32,918 bases of DNA from Propionibacteriaceae bacterium UBA7704. Its GTDB lineage: Bacteria > Actinomycetota > Actinomycetes > Propionibacteriales > Propionibacteriaceae. Location of the stretch: NCBI GenBank assembly GCA_002482525.1, contig DLGC01000025.1, positions 284-33,201 of the forward strand. The letters run 5' to 3'. Under the pieces are notes generated by a model. It was not told the DNA's origin, searched no databases, and saw only the letters and a list, made by a program, of their open reading frames with translations. Made by a program: the position numbers and the translations under genes. Positions 23,430 to 31,572 of this stretch are shown one piece after another (position 1 is the first letter of the stretch; every line of letters starts with the position of its first letter).

Positions 23430-25502
23430 CTAGGAGTAGCAGCCGGGGTCGGCGTCGGCCTCCCGGGCAGCGCCGACAGCACCGACTCGACTCCACAGCG
23501 CGGTACGCAGCGGCTTCACATCGGTGGCCGGGTCGAAGCAGGTCTCGCCGCGACAGACATAGACCGCCGGGGTGGTGCGACCCTCGAAGTGGTGGGCGAA
23601 GCCTTCGGCGCCCACCGCGCCGGTGATGACCGCCGTGCCGACCGGGGCCATCCGCCACGTGGCCCGAGTCAGCTCAGCGAACGGGTCGGCGGCGGAATCA
23701 ACCACCACGGCTACGGCGGGACGCAGCCCGGTGCGCGCCTCGTCGGCCACCAGAGCGTCCGCCAGCGCCGCCCCGGCGAAGCGCGGCGAAGCCTCCAAGG
23801 TTCCACGCAGCGTGACGGCGGCACGATCGGCACGCGCAACAAAGCCCGGCTCATCGGCCATCAAGCCCACCAGACGGAGCGCCGAGATCAACGCCGAGGT
23901 ACCCGATGGGGTGGGGTCATCCATGAAACCGCGCGGACGGGCGAACAGCGCCTCGGCATCGGCGGCAGCATCGAAGAATCCACCATCAGCAGCCTCGAAG
24001 CGCGGCAACGCCACCTCGAGCACCTGTCGGGCGCGGTGCAGCCACACCGAATCACCCACGGTTCCGGCCAGCCGTGCGAAGCCCAGCGCCGTGGCGCCGT
24101 AGTCGTCGGCAAAGCCGTCGGTGGGGCCGACCTGGCCGTCCAACGAACTGCGACGCAATCCGCCCTCGACCCAGTGCACACTCCACACGTACTCGGCGGC
24201 CTCGCGAGCCCACTCCAACCACTGCGGTTCACCGAAGATCATGGCGGCAAAGCACAGCGAGTCGATGGCCCAACCGTTCCAGGCGGCCACCACCTTGTCG
24301 TCGCGGGCCGGGGCGTAGCGGGTGAAACGCTCAGTGAGCAGCTTCTCGGTAACCTCGGCCAGCCGCTCCGGGTCGGGGTTGCCGCGCAGCTGCAGAGTGG
24401 ACAGGCCATGCTCGAAGGTTCCGTGGTTGGTCACGTGGAACACCTCGGCTGCCCAATCACCGTCTTCGGCACCCAGGGCGTCGGTCAGCAGCGCCGGCGT
24501 CCAGCAGTAGTAGATGCCCTCGTGCGGTTGACCGAGAGCATCGAGGCTGTCGGCATCCAGCGATGACGCAAAGCCGCCCCCGTCGGTGCGCAGTTCCCGA
24601 CCCAGCCAGCCCGCAATGCCGCGCACGACCCGCTCTCGATGCCAGCGCACCAAAGGGTCGTGATCGGGGGCCCGCCGCCACGAGCGGGCATAGGTTCCCA
24701 GCAACAGGGCATTGTCGTAGAGCATCTTCTCGAAGTGCGGCACCACCCACGCAGCGTCGACGCTGTAGCGGTGGAAGCCGCCGCCGAGCTGGTCGTAGAT
24801 CCCGCCGCGAGCCATCGCCTCCAGGCTGCGCTGGGCCACATCCAACGAACCGGTCTCCCCCTTGACCAGGAGAGCGTCCAGCACCTGCGTGGCCGGGAAT
24901 TTCGGAGCGGCACCGAAGCCCCCATGAATCGGATCGAACTGGGCCGAGAGCTGCTGCTGCACCTCCCACACGTTGAGCCGATCCGCACCGCCGGCCGGTG
25001 GTTCGAAGACCTCAGCCAGCGCCTGGCTGATCGCGGTGGCACTGGCATCGGCTTCGTCGCGTCGATCACGCCAAGCCTCGGTGATGGCGACCAGCACATC
25101 GGCAAAGGCCGGCTGTTGCGCGTTGGCCTGCGGCGGGAAGTAGGTACCGGCGAAGAAGGGGCGTCCATCGGGGGTACAGAAGACCGTCATCGGCCAGCCA
25201 CCCGAACCGGTGAGCGCCTGGGTAGCGGACATGAACACCGCGTCAACGTCGGGGCGTTCCTCGCGATCAACTTTGATCGCCACGAAATTGGGGTTCACCA
25301 ATGCGGCGATGTCTGGATCGGAGAAGGACTCCTCGGCCATGACATGGCACCAGTGGCAGGACGCATAGCCCACGGACAACAGGATCGGGCGATCCGTGCG
25401 GCGTGCCTCCGCCAGAGCCTGCGGCCCCCATTCCCACCAGTCGATCGGATTGTCGGCATGCAGCCGCAGGTAGGGAGAGGTCGCGTCGTGGAGTCGATTC
25501 AC
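23430..25502 (-). CDS. Thioredoxin-domain DUF255 protein, YyaL type
   Basis: 690-residue protein. The N-terminal DUF255/thioredoxin-like domain has the redox motif CHWCHVM (Cys49 and Cys52) after NPIDWWEWG. A long (alpha/alpha)6 glycosidase-like barrel follows, with GGIYDQLGGGFHRYSVD and WVVPHFEKMLYDNA. Homologues are B. subtilis YyaL, human SPATA20 and M. tuberculosis Rv1084. The biochemical function is not established, though a thiol-redox role is suspected. GTG 25502 follows TAAGCT by seven bases (leaderless style). It is third in line after mca and a flavodoxin-like gene. Confidence 0.87.
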   Translation of the reverse strand: MNRLHDATSPYLRLHADNPIDWWEWGPQALAEARRTDRPILLSVGYASCHWCHVMAEESFSDPDIAALVNPNFVAIKVDREERPDVDAVFMSATQALTGSGGWPMTVFCTPDGRPFFAGTYFPPQANAQQPAFADVLVAITEAWRDRRDEADASATAISQALAEVFEPPAGGADRLNVWEVQQQLSAQFDPIHGGFGAAPKFPATQVLDALLVKGETGSLDVAQRSLEAMARGGIYDQLGGGFHRYSVDAAWVVPHFEKMLYDNALLLGTYARSWRRAPDHDPLVRWHRERVVRGIAGWLGRELRTDGGGFASSLDADSLDALGQPHEGIYYCWTPALLTDALGAEDGDWAAEVFHVTNHGTFEHGLSTLQLRGNPDPERLAEVTEKLLTERFTRYAPARDDKVVAAWNGWAIDSLCFAAMIFGEPQWLEWAREAAEYVWSVHWVEGGLRRSSLDGQVGPTDGFADDYGATALGFARLAGTVGDSVWLHRARQVLEVALPRFEAADGGFFDAAADAEALFARPRGFMDDPTPSGTSALISALRLVGLMADEPGFVARADRAAVTLRGTLEASPRFAGAALADALVADEARTGLRPAVAVVVDSAADPFAELTRATWRMAPVGTAVITGAVGAEGFAHHFEGRTTPAVYVCRGETCFDPATDVKPLRTALWSRVGAVGAAREADADPGCYS

Positions 25503-25509
25503 GGCCGTC

Positions 25510-25515
25510 AGCTTA
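25510..25515 (-). promoter_or_regulatory. -10 element, leaderless yyaL-type gene promoter
   Basis: TAAGCT on the minus strand, seven bases before GTG 25502. It may be an internal promoter in the mca operon. Confidence 0.35.
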
Positions 25516-25545
25516 AGGGAAGGTCAGGCCTTTGGCGGGCCGAGG

Positions 25546-26067
25546 CTAGGGCTGATCTTGTGCCCGCTCGGCATCGGCCAGACGGCGCAACTGAGCCCCC
25601 CACTCCTGGGCCCGCTCCAACTCACCGGCCCGCAGCGGACCATACTTGCCGTCCACGATGAAGCCTTCCGGGGACGCGATCAGGCGCAAACCGCGGGCCT
25701 GCAGCGCTTTGGCGATGGCCGGCGCCCCGCTTCCGAAAGGCCCACGCACTTGGGTGTCGAACGCCGCGCACAGCCCGGTCGCAGTATTCACACCGTCCAG
25801 CCAGGTGCGCATCGAGGGATGCGACAGATCTGCTGGTGGTGCGCCTGGTGCCGGCTTGTTGCCAATGGACACGCGCATCTGGTCGCTGGACAGCTGGAAG
25901 GCGAACACCGGACCGCCGGCGACCACCAGATCGACGTCGGCCAACTCGTCGGGCTCCACCTCGGCGGTGGACACCGCCACCGCCTCCGCACCAATGCCGA
26001 CAGCAATCGCCTCGGCCACCTGAGCGGTGTTACCGAACACGGACTCGTAGACCACAACTGCTTTCAT
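25546..26067 (-). CDS. Flavodoxin-like protein
   Basis: 173-residue FMN-binding flavodoxin fold. The phosphate loop VVYESVFGNTAQVAEAI starts at residue 5, an aromatic/acidic loop follows at VVAGGPVFAFQ, and IASPEGFIVDGKYGPL lies near the C-terminus. It probably carries electrons or acts as an NAD(P)H-linked FMN protein, but the partner is unknown. AGGAGA, overlapping the mca stop codon, gives the start. Only eight bases separate it from mca, so they are cotranscribed. The corresponding mycobacterial place is occupied by another small gene (Rv1083). Confidence 0.82.
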   Translation of the reverse strand: MKAVVVYESVFGNTAQVAEAIAVGIGAEAVAVSTAEVEPDELADVDLVVAGGPVFAFQLSSDQMRVSIGNKPAPGAPPADLSHPSMRTWLDGVNTATGLCAAFDTQVRGPFGSGAPAIAKALQARGLRLIASPEGFIVDGKYGPLRAGELERAQEWGAQLRRLADAERAQDQP

Positions 26068-26075
26068 GTTGTCTC

Positions 26076-26987
26076 CTAGGCAGCGGGGAAACCGTGATAG
26101 ATCCAGTCTTGCGGCAATTCGGGCTCGGGGAAGGCAACCCCAGCAAAGAGATCGTCCTCAGGCAGGGTCACCGGAACCCGCGACAAGACCAGTTGATAGT
26201 CCTCCGTGGGATGCGCCTGCTGCTGGATCGCCAGCGGGACCGCAAACCAGCGGCCATCGGGATCGATCTGGGTGGCATGAGCCTTCAACGCTTCGTTGCG
26301 CACTGCGAAGAAATCAGCGCACTGAATGCGAGTCGTGATACGCGCCCGATCGGCATCGGTCTCGGTCCAGCCATCCAACCAATCGGAGTAGGGGCTCTCC
26401 AGACCGGCCTCGTGCATCGCCTGATCCAGGGCGGCGTAGCGTCCACGATGCAAGGTGATGTCGTAGTAGACCTTGGCCACCCGCCACGGCTCACCGTGCT
26501 GGGGCCAGGCGTCCGGGTCTGCTGCCGCAGCGACCGCGGCCATCGAGACCTTGTGAGCCATGATGTGGTCGGGGTGCGGATAGCCACCGTTCTCGTCGTA
26601 GGTGGTGACCACCTGCGGACGGAACTCGCGGATCACCTTCACCAAAGGTCCGGCAGCGACGTCGACGTCCTGGGCTGCGAAGGAATCGGCGGCCACCTCC
26701 GGGCCCATTCCGGAGTCGTGATAGCCCAGCCACACCTGTTCGATGCCCAAAATGCGCGCGGCTGCCGCCATCTCTTCGCGGCGCAACTCGGGCAGCCGGC
26801 GCAGATTCTCCACCGTGTCCATTTTCGGGTTGAGAATGTCGCCGCGCTCACCACCGGTACAGGTCGCCACCCACACTGCTGCGCCCTGGCTGCGATAAAG
26901 CGCAGTCGTAGCCGCACCCTTGCTCGACTCATCGTCGGGATGGGCGTGGACATGAAGCAATCGGCGTCCGGTCGTGGCGGTAGACAT
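26076..26987 (-). CDS. mca: Mycothiol S-conjugate amidase
   Basis: About 303-residue zinc amidase of the MshB/PIG-L family. It cleaves mycothiol S-conjugates to mercapturic acids for export, returning GlcN-inositol. HAHPDDESSKGAAT is near residues 14-27. The zinc ligands should be the His and second Asp of HPDD and the His in YPHPDHIMAH. CTGGERGDILNPKMD is typical of Mca rather than MshB. In-frame ATGs lie at 26996, 26993 and 26987. The last fits the family N-terminus and a CACAAT-like -10 seven bases before. Divergent from greA, as in mycobacteria. Confidence 0.87.
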   Translation of the reverse strand: MSTATTGRRLLHVHAHPDDESSKGAATTALYRSQGAAVWVATCTGGERGDILNPKMDTVENLRRLPELRREEMAAAARILGIEQVWLGYHDSGMGPEVAADSFAAQDVDVAAGPLVKVIREFRPQVVTTYDENGGYPHPDHIMAHKVSMAAVAAAADPDAWPQHGEPWRVAKVYYDITLHRGRYAALDQAMHEAGLESPYSDWLDGWTETDADRARITTRIQCADFFAVRNEALKAHATQIDPDGRWFAVPLAIQQQAHPTEDYQLVLSRVPVTLPEDDLFAGVAFPEPELPQDWIYHGFPAA

Positions 26988-27065
26988 AGTCATCATTGTG
27001 CTCAACCAACCGGGACATGTGGGGATTCCCCGCTAAGGTGCGCGATTCATCTGGTGGTCCTCGAT

Positions 27066-27095
27066 TTCGAGCTATCCGGCCCTGATCGGTAAATT
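27066..27095 (+). promoter_or_regulatory. greA promoter, probably leaderless
   Basis: TTCGAG (27066-27071), an 18-base spacer and TAAATT (27090-27095). Eight bases later comes the greA ATG. No ribosome-binding site is present. Confidence 0.45.
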
Positions 27096-27103
27096 GGGCG
27101 ATT

Positions 27104-27604
27104 ATGACCGCATCCACCACCTGGCTCACGCAGGACGCCTACGACCGCCTCACCGAGGAACTCGCCTACCTCAAGGGTGAGGGCCGACGCGCAGTGGCCG
27201 CCAAGATCGCCACTGCCCGCGAAGAAGGCGACCTGAGCGAGAACGCCGGCTATCACGCCGCCCGGGAGGAACAGGGGCACCAAGAGGCCCGCATCCGCGT
27301 CCTCACCGCCATGCTGGAGAATGCCCAGGTCGGCGTGGCTCCCGGCGGACCCGATGAGGCCACTCCTGGCAGCACCGTCACCATCTACTACGACGACGAC
27401 CCCGACGACACCGACACCTTCATGATCGGCTCCCGCGAGATGATCGCCGCGGACGCCTCGATCGATCTCGAGGTCTTCAGCCCGCAATCACCACTGGGAG
27501 AAGCGGTGCTCGGCCACAAGGTCGGCGAGACGGTCAGCTACACAGCCCCCACCGGCAGCACCATCGAGGTCACCATCGTCGAGGTGAAAGCACCCACACT
27601 CTGA
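27104..27604 (+). CDS. greA: Transcription elongation factor GreA
   Basis: 166-residue GreA. It rescues backtracked RNA polymerase by stimulating transcript cleavage. The N-terminal coiled coil carries the acidic tip REEGDLSENAGYHAARE with Asp43 and Glu46. The C-terminal FKBP-like domain has PLGEAVLGHKVGETVSY. Length matches mycobacterial GreA. It converges on the DUF2089 gene with one base between stop codons, so termination must lie inside one of the genes. Confidence 0.93.
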   Translation: MTASTTWLTQDAYDRLTEELAYLKGEGRRAVAAKIATAREEGDLSENAGYHAAREEQGHQEARIRVLTAMLENAQVGVAPGGPDEATPGSTVTIYYDDDPDDTDTFMIGSREMIAADASIDLEVFSPQSPLGEAVLGHKVGETVSYTAPTGSTIEVTIVEVKAPTL

Positions 27605-27605
27605 G

Positions 27606-27989
27606 CTAGTCGAGCCCAGCCAACAGCGCCGCAGCCTCGTCCGGGGTCAAGGCACCGGAGGCCACCTCACTGAGCACCTGCTCGCGGGTCATCGCTGCGG
27701 GCGGTACGTCCTCACCGGCCAGCCCCAGTTTGGCGAGTAACTCGGTGAAGCGGGCGCGCGCGGTGGGGTACGACACCCCCAGGTGCTTCTCGACCTCGCG
27801 AAGGTTTCCGCGGGAAGCCAGGAACACCCGCAACACCTCGGTCTCGCGCTCGTCGAGGCCACAGAAGTCGCAGTGAGCGAACTCGCCGACCAACTCGGTA
27901 CCGCACGCTCGACAACCCACGCGGGTGGTGATCAGCTCACCCCCGCAGACCGGGCAGTCAGCCGGAGCCCGGTACTGCGGCTGGCTCAC
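27606..27989 (-). CDS. DUF2089 zinc-ribbon protein
   Basis: 127-residue protein with three CxxC pairs (Cys12/15, 26/29, 40/43), so it likely binds zinc. A helix-turn-helix-like segment follows, RGNLREVEKHLGVSYPTARARF, then a C-terminal short helical domain ending LTPDEAAALLAGLD. It matches DUF2089, a presumed DNA-binding regulator. The start is GTG 27989, which shares GTGA with the preceding gene. The two almost certainly act together, and the C-terminal helical piece resembles the N-terminus of that partner (both have an LxxGxxxxxEAAxxL pattern). Confidence 0.82.
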   Translation of the reverse strand: MSQPQYRAPADCPVCGGELITTRVGCRACGTELVGEFAHCDFCGLDERETEVLRVFLASRGNLREVEKHLGVSYPTARARFTELLAKLGLAGEDVPPAAMTREQVLSEVASGALTPDEAAALLAGLD

Positions 27990-28876
27990 TTGTCGGCGTC
28001 CGCTGCGATGACGACATTGGCCCACCCCATGACGGCGGCCACGTCCAGGCGGGCGGTGCCGTTGCCCAGCACCAGTTCATCCTGAGCGGAGGTGATGCCG
28101 CCGAAGGTGACCTTGCCGAGTTGGGCTTCGCCCTGCACGGTCACATTGGACGCCTCGTCGAGTTCGATCGTGATCTGACCGGATTCGGCGCGCACCCGGG
28201 AACGTCCGGAGGTGATCGTGCCGGCCAGCGTCGCCGAGCCGGCCTGCACCAGCGCGTCGCTGATCTCGCGCAATCCGCGCAACTCGGCTGCGCCGGCGGT
28301 AAGCCGCACCTTGCCCAGGTAGGGAACTCCGGTGCAGACCAGTTGGCCGGCGGTGACCTCCACATCGAGAGGGATGGCCGGGTTCACCCGCAGGCTGAGT
28401 TCTTTGCCCAAGCCGAGCGCACGAATGTCATCGAAGTTGCGGGGCGGACGGAGGATCGAGAAGCCGTCGAAGCTGGGACCGAACTCGCCATCGCTGGACA
28501 CCTCCAGCACAGATCCGTTGCGGCGCAGTACGTGGGGGCCTTCAGCTGAGGCGGTGGCAACCGCCGGGTCACCGATGATGCGCACGCGGCGTCCGACAGC
28601 GCGCACGGCGATGCGATCCACGCCTTTGGTGCCCGCCGGACGTCGGCGCGAACTGGCGGCTGCGTCGGGCTCGAAGACGTCACGGGCGTGTGGTGAATAC
28701 TCGGTGCGTCCGGCATCGGAATCCTCGCCGAGTTCTTCGTTGGTGGGCTCGATCGGCGTCGGCTCCGGCGTTTCGGACTCGTTCTTCAAGGCATCGATGC
28801 GCCGGGCAGCCTCGGCCGCATCGATGCGACCAGCGGCAAGGTCTTCCAGGATGGGGCCAAGATCAGGGTTACTCAT
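27986..28876 (-). CDS. DUF4097-type beta-helix protein
   Basis: 296-residue protein. A short N-terminal helical motif (ILEDLAAGRIDAAEAARRIDAL) is followed by a charged, disordered linker to about residue 85, then repetitive beta-strand sequence typical of DUF4097 putative adhesin/bactofilin-like folds (AELRGLREISDALVQAG, SGRSRVRAESGQITIEL). There is no signal peptide or membrane helix, so it is cytoplasmic. ATG 28876 has GGAGG four bases before it and a TACTAT -10 six bases before it. Genes pairing DUF2089 with DUF4097 are common in Gram-positives and are often envelope-stress related. The exact role is unknown. Confidence 0.75.
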   Translation of the reverse strand: MSNPDLGPILEDLAAGRIDAAEAARRIDALKNESETPEPTPIEPTNEELGEDSDAGRTEYSPHARDVFEPDAAASSRRRPAGTKGVDRIAVRAVGRRVRIIGDPAVATASAEGPHVLRRNGSVLEVSSDGEFGPSFDGFSILRPPRNFDDIRALGLGKELSLRVNPAIPLDVEVTAGQLVCTGVPYLGKVRLTAGAAELRGLREISDALVQAGSATLAGTITSGRSRVRAESGQITIELDEASNVTVQGEAQLGKVTFGGITSAQDELVLGNGTARLDVAAVMGWANVVIAADADK

Positions 28877-28882
28877 GCCTCC

Positions 28883-28888
28883 ATAGTA
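28883..28888 (-). promoter_or_regulatory. -10 element before DUF4097-type gene
   Basis: TACTAT on the minus strand, six bases before ATG, partly overlapping a GGAGG site. Its spacing would suit a leaderless start. Confidence 0.4.
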
Positions 28889-28912
28889 AGCCCAACTTCA
28901 CAAAACAGAAGG

Positions 28913-30034
28913 TCAAGCTTTCGATTCTGGTAAGTCAGCCCGCAGTGGCTCGCCGAACCGCGTCGAGTCGAGACCTCGGATGAAGGCGGCGAAGAAGGCC
29001 AACACCGGCACCACCAGGAGGGCGCCCACGATTCCGGCCACGGTGGCTCCCACTGCCAAACCGAGCAGGACCACCAGCGGATGCAAGGAGACCGCCCGCC
29101 CCAGCAGGATCGGTTGCAGGAAGTGCCCCTCGGCTTCCATCACGGCGATTGTGATGGCCAGCATGATCAAGGCGGTGACCGGTCCATGGGTGACCAGCGC
29201 CAGGGCTACCGCCACCGTTCCGGCGAGCACGGCGCCGACCACCGGCACGAACGCGGCCACGAAGGTCAATGCGAACAACGCCCAGGCCATCGGGAGCTGC
29301 AGCACCAACGCGCCGACGGTGATGCCTGCGGCATCGACCAGCGCCACCAGCACCTGGGCACGCATATAGGCCACCAGAGATTCCCAGCCCAGCCCAGCAG
29401 CACGATCAGTGGCGCGCTGGTAGTGGCGGGGTACCAGTCGAAGTACCGCGCTCCAGATCTGGTCTCCGGAAGCGAGGAAGAAGAAGGTGGCGATCAATGC
29501 GATGGCAGTACCGGCCAGGAAGTGGCCCACTCCGACACCGGCTTTCGCGGCCAGCGAGGCGAGTTCGGCCATAGAGCTGCTCACCCAGTTCGAGAGTTGA
29601 GTGAGGTACGCGTTCAATTCGGTCTGGCTGATCTGCAGCGGACCGGTGCCCAACCAACTCAAGAAGGCGGTCACGCCGGTCGCGGCTTCCTGGAACAGCT
29701 GCGGCCACTGCTTCACCACGGTGGTTCCCACCAGTGTGAACACAGCCACGATCACAACGGCCATTATCGCCAGTGCCACAGCGGCAGCCAGCGCGCGCGG
29801 CCATCTCCAGGCCCGCATGCGGGCGTAGGCCGGCGCCAGCAGCGCAGTGAGCAGCATCGCCACGGCGACCGGCACACTCACCGCCGAGAAGTAGGTGAGC
29901 AGCCACCACACCACGCCCAGCACAGCCACCACGATCAACGTCCGCCAGCCCCATTCCGAGGCCGTGATCAATCCCTGGGGCACTCGTGGGCCGTCCGTGT
30001 CGCGCAGTCGCGGGCGTGGGCGTGGCGTCAGCAT
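28913..30034 (-). CDS. AI-2E family transporter
   Basis: 373-residue membrane protein of the AI-2E (TqsA/PerM) family. It has two N-terminal helices (VAVLGVVWWLLTYF), a third near residues 85-105, an amphipathic loop with paired Trp/Ser segments, and a C-terminal group of helices with FVPVVGAVLAG and EGHFLQPILLGRAVSLHPLVVLLGL, the family's signature region. The substrate is not known for most members. Some act as Na+/H+ antiporters or export autoinducer-2. ATG 30034 follows TACAGT by six bases. It ends 36 bases before the DUF4097-type gene and may be cotranscribed with it. Confidence 0.86.
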   Translation of the reverse strand: MLTPRPRPRLRDTDGPRVPQGLITASEWGWRTLIVVAVLGVVWWLLTYFSAVSVPVAVAMLLTALLAPAYARMRAWRWPRALAAAVALAIMAVVIVAVFTLVGTTVVKQWPQLFQEAATGVTAFLSWLGTGPLQISQTELNAYLTQLSNWVSSSMAELASLAAKAGVGVGHFLAGTAIALIATFFFLASGDQIWSAVLRLVPRHYQRATDRAAGLGWESLVAYMRAQVLVALVDAAGITVGALVLQLPMAWALFALTFVAAFVPVVGAVLAGTVAVALALVTHGPVTALIMLAITIAVMEAEGHFLQPILLGRAVSLHPLVVLLGLAVGATVAGIVGALLVVPVLAFFAAFIRGLDSTRFGEPLRADLPESKA

Positions 30035-30040
30035 GGGCCA

Positions 30041-30046
30041 ACTGTA
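30041..30046 (-). promoter_or_regulatory. -10 element, leaderless AI-2E gene promoter
   Basis: TACAGT on the minus strand with a six-base gap to ATG. Confidence 0.45.
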
Positions 30047-30064
30047 GCCAGCGTCGCCACCGTC

Positions 30065-30095
30065 TTGCCGACACCGCCCGCCGAGCCGTTAGGCT
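30065..30095 (+). promoter_or_regulatory. ung promoter, probably leaderless
   Basis: TTGCCG (30065-30070), a 19-base spacer, and TAGGCT (30090-30095) seven bases before GTG 30103. Confidence 0.4.
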
Positions 30096-30102
30096 GACGC
30101 GG

Positions 30103-30777
30103 GTGAGGAAGCCGTTGCCGGATTTGGTAGCCCCGGACTGGGCCGAAGCGCTGGCTCCGGTCGCGGATCGGATCGCCACCATGGGTGATTTCCTGCGCAG
30201 CGAACTCGCTGCCGGGCGCGGCTATCTGCCGGCCGGCGACAACATCCTGCGCGCCTTCAGTCGCCCGCTTTCGGCGGTGCGCGTGCTGATCGTCGGCCAG
30301 GATCCCTACCCCACTCCCGGCCACGCCGTCGGGTTGTCGTTCTCGGTCGCGCCCGAGGTGCGTCCGCTGCCGCCCAGCCTGAAGAACATCTACGCCGAAC
30401 TCGAGGCCGACCTGGGCATTTCGCCAGCGACATCCGGGGACTTGACCCCGTGGTTCGAGCAGGGCGTGCTGCTGCTCAACAGAGTGCTGACGGTGCGTCC
30501 GGGAGCACCGCGCTCGCATCAGGGCAAAGGCTGGGAAGAGGTCACCGACTGCGCCATCGATGCCCTGGTTGCGCGCGGCGGGCCGCTGGTGGCGATCCTG
30601 TGGGGTCGCGACGCTCAAGCCCTCGCTCCGCGCCTCGGCGATATCCCGCAGATCCAGTCTCCGCACCCCTCCCCGATGGCTGCGCGCTACGGATTCTTCG
30701 GCTCACGTCCGTTCAGCCGTGCCAACGCCGCCCTCGCCGCACAAGGTGCCGCGCCCATCGATTGGCGGCTGACGTAG
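30103..30777 (+). CDS. ung: Uracil-DNA glycosylase, family 1
   Basis: 224-residue Ung that removes uracil from DNA in base excision repair. The water-activating motif GQDPYP at 65-70 has Asp67. Phe80 lies in VGLSFSV, LLLNRVLTVRPG at 123-134 carries the uracil-reading Asn126, and the leucine-loop region HPSPMAARYGFFG at 188-200 includes the His188 catalytic electrophile. Length is typical. GTG 30103 gives the family N-terminus. The frame stays open upstream into the divergent transporter's promoter and start. Confidence 0.92.
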   Translation: MRKPLPDLVAPDWAEALAPVADRIATMGDFLRSELAAGRGYLPAGDNILRAFSRPLSAVRVLIVGQDPYPTPGHAVGLSFSVAPEVRPLPPSLKNIYAELEADLGISPATSGDLTPWFEQGVLLLNRVLTVRPGAPRSHQGKGWEEVTDCAIDALVARGGPLVAILWGRDAQALAPRLGDIPQIQSPHPSPMAARYGFFGSRPFSRANAALAAQGAAPIDWRLT

Positions 30778-30806
30778 CCCGACTGCTGCCGGCTCCTGGG
30801 CCGGCC

Positions 30807-30825
30807 GGGCCGGAATGTCCGGCTC
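30807..30825 (+). terminator. Hairpin after ung
   Basis: GCCGGA-atg-TCCGGC, with one wobble and one further pair, 29 bases after the ung stop. It has no U-tract. It lies before msrA and may only partly terminate. Confidence 0.4.
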
Positions 30826-30845
30826 GGTGACGGTGTTTCACAAGC

Positions 30846-31478
30846 ATGTTCGGACTCAACAGGTCAGCGATGATCACCCCGGAGCAGGCACTGCCTGGCC
30901 GCGACCACCCCATCCTCACTCCCAGCAGCACCTTCCACGAGGTGCTCGGCACCCGCATCGACGCCGTGCCTGACGGCGCCGAAGTCGCCTACTTCGCCAT
31001 GGGCTGCTTCTGGGGCGCGGAGAAGTTGTTCTGGCGGCTTCCCGGAGTGATCACCACTGCGGTGGGCTACGCCGGCGGCTACACCGCCAACCCCACCTAC
31101 GAAGAGACCTGCACTGGACGCACCGGCCATGCCGAGACCGTCAAAGTGGTCTACGACCCGACCAAGACCGACTATGCCGCACTGCTGACGGTGTTCTGGG
31201 AGAATCACGACCCCACCCAGGGCATGCGCCAAGGCAACGATCATGGCAGCCAATACCGCTCGGCGATCTACACCACCGGTCCCGAACAGCAGGCGGCGGC
31301 TCAGGCCTCACTGACCGACTTTGCGTCCCGCCTCGGCGCGGCTGGCTACGGCTCGATCACCACTGAGATCGCCCCGGCAGGCCCGTTCTACTACGCCGAG
31401 CGCTACCACCAGCAGTATCTGGACAAGAACCCGAATGGCTACTGCCCCATTCACGCCACCGGGGTGACCTGCGGCTGA
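30846..31478 (+). CDS. msrA: Peptide methionine-S-sulfoxide reductase
   Basis: 210-residue MsrA that repairs S-methionine sulfoxide in proteins using thioredoxin. Catalytic Cys54 is in AMGCFWGAEKLFW, the substrate pocket is GYAGGYTANPTYEETCTGRTGHAE, and EVVYDP is replaced by KVVYDP. HDPTQGMRQGNDHGSQYRSAIY is nearly invariant in the family. Resolving cysteines are Cys200 and Cys209 near the C-terminus. It stands 68 bases after ung on the same strand. No strong ribosome-binding site is visible. An ATG at 30870 is an alternative start. Confidence 0.92.
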   Translation: MFGLNRSAMITPEQALPGRDHPILTPSSTFHEVLGTRIDAVPDGAEVAYFAMGCFWGAEKLFWRLPGVITTAVGYAGGYTANPTYEETCTGRTGHAETVKVVYDPTKTDYAALLTVFWENHDPTQGMRQGNDHGSQYRSAIYTTGPEQQAAAQASLTDFASRLGAAGYGSITTEIAPAGPFYYAERYHQQYLDKNPNGYCPIHATGVTCG

Positions 31479-31514
31479 GGGTCAAGTGCTGGTGAAGGGC
31501 TGTCTGGTTCGACA

Positions 31515-31544
31515 TTGACCCGGGTTGTCGCACGGCGGTTAACT
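31515..31544 (+). promoter_or_regulatory. Promoter of LacI-family gene
   Basis: TTGACC (31515-31520), an 18-base spacer and TTAACT (31539-31544). An ACCCGGGT palindrome at 31518-31525 overlaps the -35 and might be an operator. The leader would be about 22 bases long and contains AGGAAGGA. Confidence 0.5.
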
Positions 31545-31572
31545 GACGCCAGCAGGCAGCTCAGGAAGGACC

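Noticed and set aside
23178..24566. 462-codon plus-strand open frame opposite the YyaL-type gene
   Set aside because: Composition is that of a shadow frame. It overlaps trhA at one end and the protein has no known motif, whereas the minus strand encodes a full DUF255 protein.
25836..27092. 418-codon plus-strand frame opposite flavodoxin and mca
   Set aside because: Shadow frame. The minus-strand genes carry clear catalytic motifs.
30776..30845. GC-rich stretch after ung as a tRNA or small RNA
   Set aside because: Only a short hairpin is present. No cloverleaf or tRNA consensus could be drawn.
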